Source: Chloroflexota bacterium (GTDB lineage: Bacteria > Chloroflexota > Anaerolineae > Anaerolineales > VGOW01). From it: DNA of 39,524 bases. Shown one piece after another: positions 36,150-39,524 of this stretch. The notes beneath the pieces were generated by a model. The model had not been told where the DNA came from, did no database searches, and saw only the letters and a program-made list of their open reading frames with translations. Where the stretch lies: contig VGOW01000034.1 in NCBI GenBank assembly GCA_016875735.1, forward strand, positions 1-39,524, written 5' to 3'. Both the position numbers and the translations under genes were made by a program. The number at the start of each line of letters is the position of its first letter. Position 1 is the stretch's first letter.

Positions 36150-37033
36150 ATCCTCCCCCACACTTCCGCCACTGCTTGCTTGGTCAAATTCCTCACCATC
36201 AGTTTCCGATAGCGCGCGCTTCCACGCACATCGTCAATTGGGGTGGCGGCCTCCATCGCCGCGTTAGCCGCTTCGGCAATGACGGCGTCGGTGATCGGCT
36301 TTTCGGCCAGAATCTTTTCGGCGGCAACGGGCACGAGCGGCACGGGCGCCACCGAGGCCAGCGCGATCCGGAATCGGTATCCCGACGGAGTCTCGCCATC
36401 GCGCCAGCCCAGCGCGGTGACGCCGATGATTGCCAGATCACCAATGTTGTTGCGGCCCAGTTTGATGTATTTGCCCGCCGCGCCTTTGGGGGGCAGGGGC
36501 AGATGAACGGCGGTGACGACATCGCCCGCTTGAAGTTGGGTGCGCCCCGGTCCGAGGAAGAACCCGTCCAACGGTTCGCGGCGGAAGCCGCCGACTCCGT
36601 GCACGCTGAGCGAGCCGCCGAAGACCATGCCCGCGCCAATGGTGTCGCCCGCCGGAGAGGCGTTGCAGATGTTACCGGCGATGGTGGCGCGGCTTCGCAG
36701 TTGAAAACTGGCGACGGAGTGCGCGGCTTCGGCCAACAAGGGATAGTGCGCTTTCACTTCCGCCGACTCGGCGATTTGATTCATGTTCACCGCCGCGCCG
36801 ATGGTGAGGCCGGCCCGCGGATCGAAGGAAACCGACTTCATTCCCTCCAACCCTTTCACGTCCACCAGATATTTTTCTTTCCAAAAACCGTCGCGCATTC
36901 GGACGAAGACATCGGTGCCGCCCACGAAGATGCGCGCGTCTTTCGAGTGCTCGGCCAAAAAGGCGCTGGCTTCGGCCAACGTCTTTGGCTTGATGTAATC
37001 GAATTCGGGGAGTCCGGGGTGCGCTGTGAGCAC
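36143..37033 (-). CDS. xanthine dehydrogenase-family FAD-binding subunit
   Basis: 296 aa. FAD motif 1 is ARIFVGGTDVFVRMRDG (about 33-49); motif 2 is RATIAGNICNASPAGDTIGAGMVFGG (about 116-141), the TIGGN-type loop. KLGRNNIGDLAIIGVTALG is the C-terminal CO-dehydrogenase-flavoprotein region. It passes electrons on to NAD+ or another acceptor. GTG 37033 is chosen because AAAGGAG lies 8 nt before it and the family N-terminus (FDYIKPKTLAEA) starts soon after; an upstream ATG (37078) runs through a palindrome. First gene of the three-subunit set in transcription order. Confidence 0.91.
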   Translation of the reverse strand: MLTAHPGLPEFDYIKPKTLAEASAFLAEHSKDARIFVGGTDVFVRMRDGFWKEKYLVDVKGLEGMKSVSFDPRAGLTIGAAVNMNQIAESAEVKAHYPLLAEAAHSVASFQLRSRATIAGNICNASPAGDTIGAGMVFGGSLSVHGVGGFRREPLDGFFLGPGRTQLQAGDVVTAVHLPLPPKGAAGKYIKLGRNNIGDLAIIGVTALGWRDGETPSGYRFRIALASVAPVPLVPVAAEKILAEKPITDAVIAEAANAAMEAATPIDDVRGSARYRKLMVRNLTKQAVAEVWGRIQ

Positions 37034-37060
37034 GGCGCTCTCTCCTTTTCTATGATCAAG

Positions 37061-37096
37061 AATGTCTCGGAAGATCATATCACCATCCGAGACATT
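37061..37096. repeat. perfect 10-bp inverted repeat
   Basis: AATGTCTCGG (37061-37070) and CCGAGACATT (37087-37096), 16 bp apart, between the permease stop (37110) and the FAD subunit start (37033). No T run follows. It could be an operator or a weak terminator. Confidence 0.55.
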
Positions 37097-37109
37097 CTCC
37101 TCTTGGACA

Positions 37110-38495
37110 CTACAGGTTGAGGTTCTCGCGCTCTTCCACGCCGAAGAGTTTGGGCGGGAGGAGGAGGAACAACAGATTCATGAGGATGCCGACGATGGCC
37201 GAGAACACGATGGCCGGGATGCCGTTCGGGAAGATTCCCGGGATGGGGAACGGGAACAAGCCATCCTTCAGCGCCAAGTTGCCGCCGATGCCGCAGACGA
37301 GGATCGTTGCGCCCACTGCCAGCTGGCGCGGCTCGAACAGATTCACTTTCTCGGACTGAATGAGCGCAACGCCTTGCATACCGATCACGCCGAACAGATA
37401 GATAGCCAGCCCGCCGGTGACCGCCACCGGCACCGTGTTGACCAACGCGGCCAGTTTGCCGATGAAGCCGAGCAGTATGGCGATGACGCCCGCCGCCATG
37501 AGCACCGGCACCGAGTAGTTGCGCGTGATGGCCATGAGGCTGTTGTTCTCGCCATAATTCGTTCCGGCGCACCCGCCGAAGAAACCGACGATGAGATCAT
37601 CGGCGCCATCGGCGATGAGGTTGAGGCCGATCAGTTTCTTGATCTCCAGCGGCGCTTTGCCCAGCTCTTTCGCCAGCGCGTCAATGTACAGACTCATCTG
37701 ATACAGATGTGCCGTGCTCTCCGGAATGGTGGCGATGGCGATCAGCGAAATGCTCACCACCGCGCCCCACGCCCGGGGATCGGCGAAAGCCGGAAGGGTG
37801 ATGGCCGGCACGCGCACCCATGCCGCGTCGGCCACCAACTGGAAGTTGACCAGGCCGAACGGGATCGCCACAATGTAACCCACAATCGCCCCCAACAGAA
37901 TCGGCAACATGCCGAGCAGCCCTTTGCCCTGAAGATAAACCGAGAAGGCGACGGTGACGATCAGGGTGATGAGGGCAACGCCCCAGTGCGCGCCAGCCAT
38001 GCCCAGCGCCGCGCCGGCCAACGCAATGCCGATCACCATTGCCACACTGCCGGTGATCACCGGCGGCAGCACTTTGTCGAGCGCCGCTTTGCCGATGCGC
38101 ATGATCAACAAGCCAACCAGAATCTCGACAATCGCCGTGCCCATGATGCCCACTTGCACGATCTTCACTCCCTCCGGGCAATAGAAGGTGGCCGGGTCGG
38201 CGAAGCAGTCGTTGGCATACAGACTCATGGTGGTGATGACCACCGAGATGTAACTGAACGACGAGCCGTAATACATTGGAATCTTGCGGTTCGAGACGAG
38301 CAGGGCGATGATGGTGCCCAGCCCGCTGGCAAGCAGGGTGACGCCCACATCGAACTTGGTGAGGATGGCGACCAATACCGTCGCCGGGAACATGGTGAGC
38401 ACCTGCTGAATGCCGAGACTGATCATCGCCCCCCACGGGGGAACGTCTTGCGGCAAATAACCGAACACTTTCTTTTCTACAGCGGAAGTTGCCAT
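37110..38495 (-). CDS. NCS2-family nucleobase permease (uracil/xanthine type)
   Basis: 461 aa, about 14 membrane segments. The NCS2 sites are visible: IPESTAHLYQM near 261 (substrate Glu) and GCAGTNYGENNSLMAITRNYSVP near 309-331 (second substrate Glu in GEN). MYYGSSFSYI near 74 is also conserved. The TNYGEN form resembles the uracil permease UraA more than the xanthine permeases, so uracil is the first guess; xanthine is possible given the dehydrogenase genes downstream. AGGAG lies 14 nt before the ATG. A long structured leader precedes it. Confidence 0.9.
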   Translation of the reverse strand: MATSAVEKKVFGYLPQDVPPWGAMISLGIQQVLTMFPATVLVAILTKFDVGVTLLASGLGTIIALLVSNRKIPMYYGSSFSYISVVITTMSLYANDCFADPATFYCPEGVKIVQVGIMGTAIVEILVGLLIMRIGKAALDKVLPPVITGSVAMVIGIALAGAALGMAGAHWGVALITLIVTVAFSVYLQGKGLLGMLPILLGAIVGYIVAIPFGLVNFQLVADAAWVRVPAITLPAFADPRAWGAVVSISLIAIATIPESTAHLYQMSLYIDALAKELGKAPLEIKKLIGLNLIADGADDLIVGFFGGCAGTNYGENNSLMAITRNYSVPVLMAAGVIAILLGFIGKLAALVNTVPVAVTGGLAIYLFGVIGMQGVALIQSEKVNLFEPRQLAVGATILVCGIGGNLALKDGLFPFPIPGIFPNGIPAIVFSAIVGILMNLLFLLLPPKLFGVEERENLNL

Positions 38496-38525
38496 TGGTT
38501 TTTTGTGCTCCTATATTTTGGGGTT

Positions 38526-38678
38526 GGTGGATCAACAAGTGTAAACGCCAGCGCGAATCGAATTTGTCGCCAGTATCACCTCCTTCATCCACAAAGCGGA
38601 CTTTGGGCAGGCGCATAAACGCCTCGCGCTCCGACGACCGCAAGCCGGAGCGCCTTGCCAGACAGGGATAGCAAGCGT
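38526..38678 (-). promoter_or_regulatory. structured 5' leader of the nucleobase permease, possible riboswitch or attenuator
   Basis: About 180 nt between a candidate promoter and the permease ATG. On the minus strand an apparent three-way junction forms: closing stem TGCC/GGCA (38656-38659 with 38606-38609), arm GCGCTCCG/CGGAGCGC (38626-38653) and arm AGGCG/CGCCT (38609-38624). A CAAAG/CTTTG hairpin (38592-38605) follows, then AAGGAGGTGAT (38585-38575) and a possible 18-codon peptide frame from 38588 to 38532. The junction lacks the conserved core of the purine riboswitch. Either the peptide or the RNA fold could control the permease. Confidence 0.4.
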
Positions 38679-38708
38679 ATCGTAGTACAGCCACTGCGAA
38701 GCTGTCTC
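38679..38708 (-). promoter_or_regulatory. weak candidate promoter of the permease
   Basis: On the minus strand GAGACA (38708-38703), 18 bp, TACGAT (38684-38679). The match to sigma70 boxes is moderate. Confidence 0.3.
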
Positions 38709-38922
38709 ATGTCATGTGGCCGCGAATCGCGCGCCAGATGTCATCTTCGGCATTCGCAGAAACCGCACGCTTCGCAATAATGATCAACTCTCAACGCGGG
38801 AAGAAGTTGCGCGCCAACCGCTCTGCGCCATCACCGTGGCCGGCGGCAGTGAACGGCTCATCCGTACAAGGCGGCAATATCGCCAATGGCGCTCCAATTG
38901 CGAGAGTCGTCCCGCGCCTGCG
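38709..38922. other. divergent intergenic region, nothing recognised
   Basis: The gap between the permease leader and the promoter of the DUF2877 gene. A 79-codon frame on the plus strand (38716-38955) is not protein-like and lacks a ribosome site. No repeat of the two families found elsewhere is seen here. Confidence 0.5.
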
Positions 38923-38951
38923 TTGCCAAATCACCCCGCCGCGAATACACT
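38923..38951 (+). promoter_or_regulatory. promoter of the DUF2877 gene, leaderless arrangement
   Basis: TTGCCA (38923-38928), exactly 17 bp, TACACT (38946-38951). The GTG start of the gene follows 8 bp later, so transcription would begin at or next to the start codon. No Shine-Dalgarno is present. Confidence 0.5.
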
Positions 38952-38959
38952 GTGATCGC

Positions 38960-39524
38960 GTGAGTCCGTCACTGCCCCCTCGCCCTTCGCAGAGCCTCCG
39001 CGCCGCCGGCATTGGCCGCGCCGCCCTGCAAACCCTGCGCGCCGAAACGCGCGCCGCCGTCAGCGGCCTCACCTCGCGCGGCATCTTCCTCGCCACGCCC
39101 ACCGCGCGCATCCTCTTCCTCTCCTTCGAGACTCATCGCGGCCCGCTCACCATCAACCTCGGCGATCCCCTTTCGATAGATCGCGGCGCGACTGCTGATC
39201 TCTCTCCCGATCGGATTGCCCTCCGCGACTTCGCCATCCGTGTGGACGCCGACACCGTTTGGCAACCCGCGCCGCTCACTCAACCCATCTTGCCCGCGAC
39301 CCTCCAGCGCGAGATCGCGCAAAGCCTCGCGCAAGAGATCATCGCCGTCAAAGGCGCAGGTGGCTTCGGCGGCCTCATCCTGCCGCTCCTCGACGAGTCG
39401 GCGCCCCCACCGGATCCGGCCCTGTCGATCCTCCTCCGTCTGCGCGAGTCGATTCGGAATCGCCAATGGGCGCAAGCCGCAGAACGCGCCGCCCCGTTGA
39501 TCGGGCTGGGGCGCGGCCTCACCC
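38960..39524 (+). CDS. DUF2877 / AllH-like protein, 5' part (runs off the window)
   Basis: 188 codons from GTG 38960 to the window edge, without a stop. Visible features: an N-terminal SLRAAGIGRAALQTLR, RGIFLATPTARILFLSFE near 49-66, a central ITIN-type strand (LTINLGDPLS) and, just before the edge, ERAAPLIGLGRGLT, which is the start of the DUF2877 signature (GLGPGLTPSGDD-like). DUF2877 includes AllH, a subunit of oxamate carbamoyltransferase in anaerobic allantoin breakdown; that role fits a purine catabolic neighbourhood but is inferred. The GTG start is supported by the promoter 8 bp upstream. Divergent from the permease gene. Confidence 0.72.
   Translation, partial: MSPSLPPRPSQSLRAAGIGRAALQTLRAETRAAVSGLTSRGIFLATPTARILFLSFETHRGPLTINLGDPLSIDRGATADLSPDRIALRDFAIRVDADTVWQPAPLTQPILPATLQREIAQSLAQEIIAVKGAGGFGGLILPLLDESAPPPDPALSILLRLRESIRNRQWAQAAERAAPLIGLGRGLT

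Noticed and set aside
38526-38678. Purine riboswitch upstream of the permease
   Set aside because: A three-way junction can be drawn, but the conserved junction and loop nucleotides of the purine class are not found.
38716-38955. 79-codon plus-strand frame between divergent genes
   Set aside because: Arg/Asn/Pro-rich without pattern, no ribosome site, overlaps the promoter of the DUF2877 gene.

Overview
The window looks like a chromosomal stretch of a free-living Chloroflexota bacterium (Anaerolineae-like). This is inferred from three things: the valine/threonine-rich linker behind the lipobox of the solute-binding lipoprotein, the DUF3090 three-gene operon that is otherwise mainly actinobacterial, and the mix of short intergenic repeat families. 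DNA is GC-rich and densely coding. No rRNA, tRNA, CRISPR array, transposase or phage gene was seen.

Layout. 1-346: hairpin-rich non-coding DNA. 347-5413: DNA polymerase III alpha (dnaE) and 6-phosphofructokinase (pfkA), then a hairpin terminator. 5448-9765 (minus): a secreted Gly/Asn-rich protein, an acyl-CoA mutase large subunit with isobutyryl-CoA mutase diagnostic residues, and a decayed PMT-type glycosyltransferase. 9854-13717: small genes (HAD-like phosphatase, BON protein, GNAT acetyltransferase, two unknowns). 13740-14068: hairpin-rich DNA ending in an intrinsic terminator, a candidate non-coding RNA. 14067-17666 (minus): sugar isomerase-like TIM barrel, HAD hydrolase, and a coupled operon of histidine phosphatase, DUF3090 protein and PI3K/HipA-like protein.

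17829-21110 (plus): a CPA2 cation/proton antiporter followed by three small PII-fold genes (two resemble the cyclic-di-AMP receptor PstA/DarA) and a CcrM-type GANTC DNA methyltransferase. 21118-27732 (minus): a decayed NDP-forming acyl-CoA synthetase, a cyclase-family hydrolase, and a Na+-translocating methylmalonyl-CoA decarboxylase-type complex (carboxyltransferase, OadG-like, biotin carrier, OadB-like). 27867-39524: a nucleobase/nucleoside island with a BMP-type ABC importer, yeast-type cytosine deaminase, three-subunit xanthine dehydrogenase-family enzyme, NCS2 permease and, divergently at the edge, a partial DUF2877 (AllH-like) gene. Together these would import nucleosides and bases, deaminate or oxidise them and possibly feed ureide catabolism.

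Two repeat families lie across the window. One consists of degenerate 7-bp tandem arrays, often in inverted pairs, resembling cyanobacterial STRR heptamers; one copy sits in frame inside dnaE, and three abut start codons that lack a clear Shine-Dalgarno. The other consists of imperfect palindromes built on CACAGA-type words between genes. The most notable observations are the antiporter/PII-like/CcrM operon, the histidine phosphatase-DUF3090-PI3K-like operon, the heptad arrays, and the unidentified structured RNA at 13740-14068.
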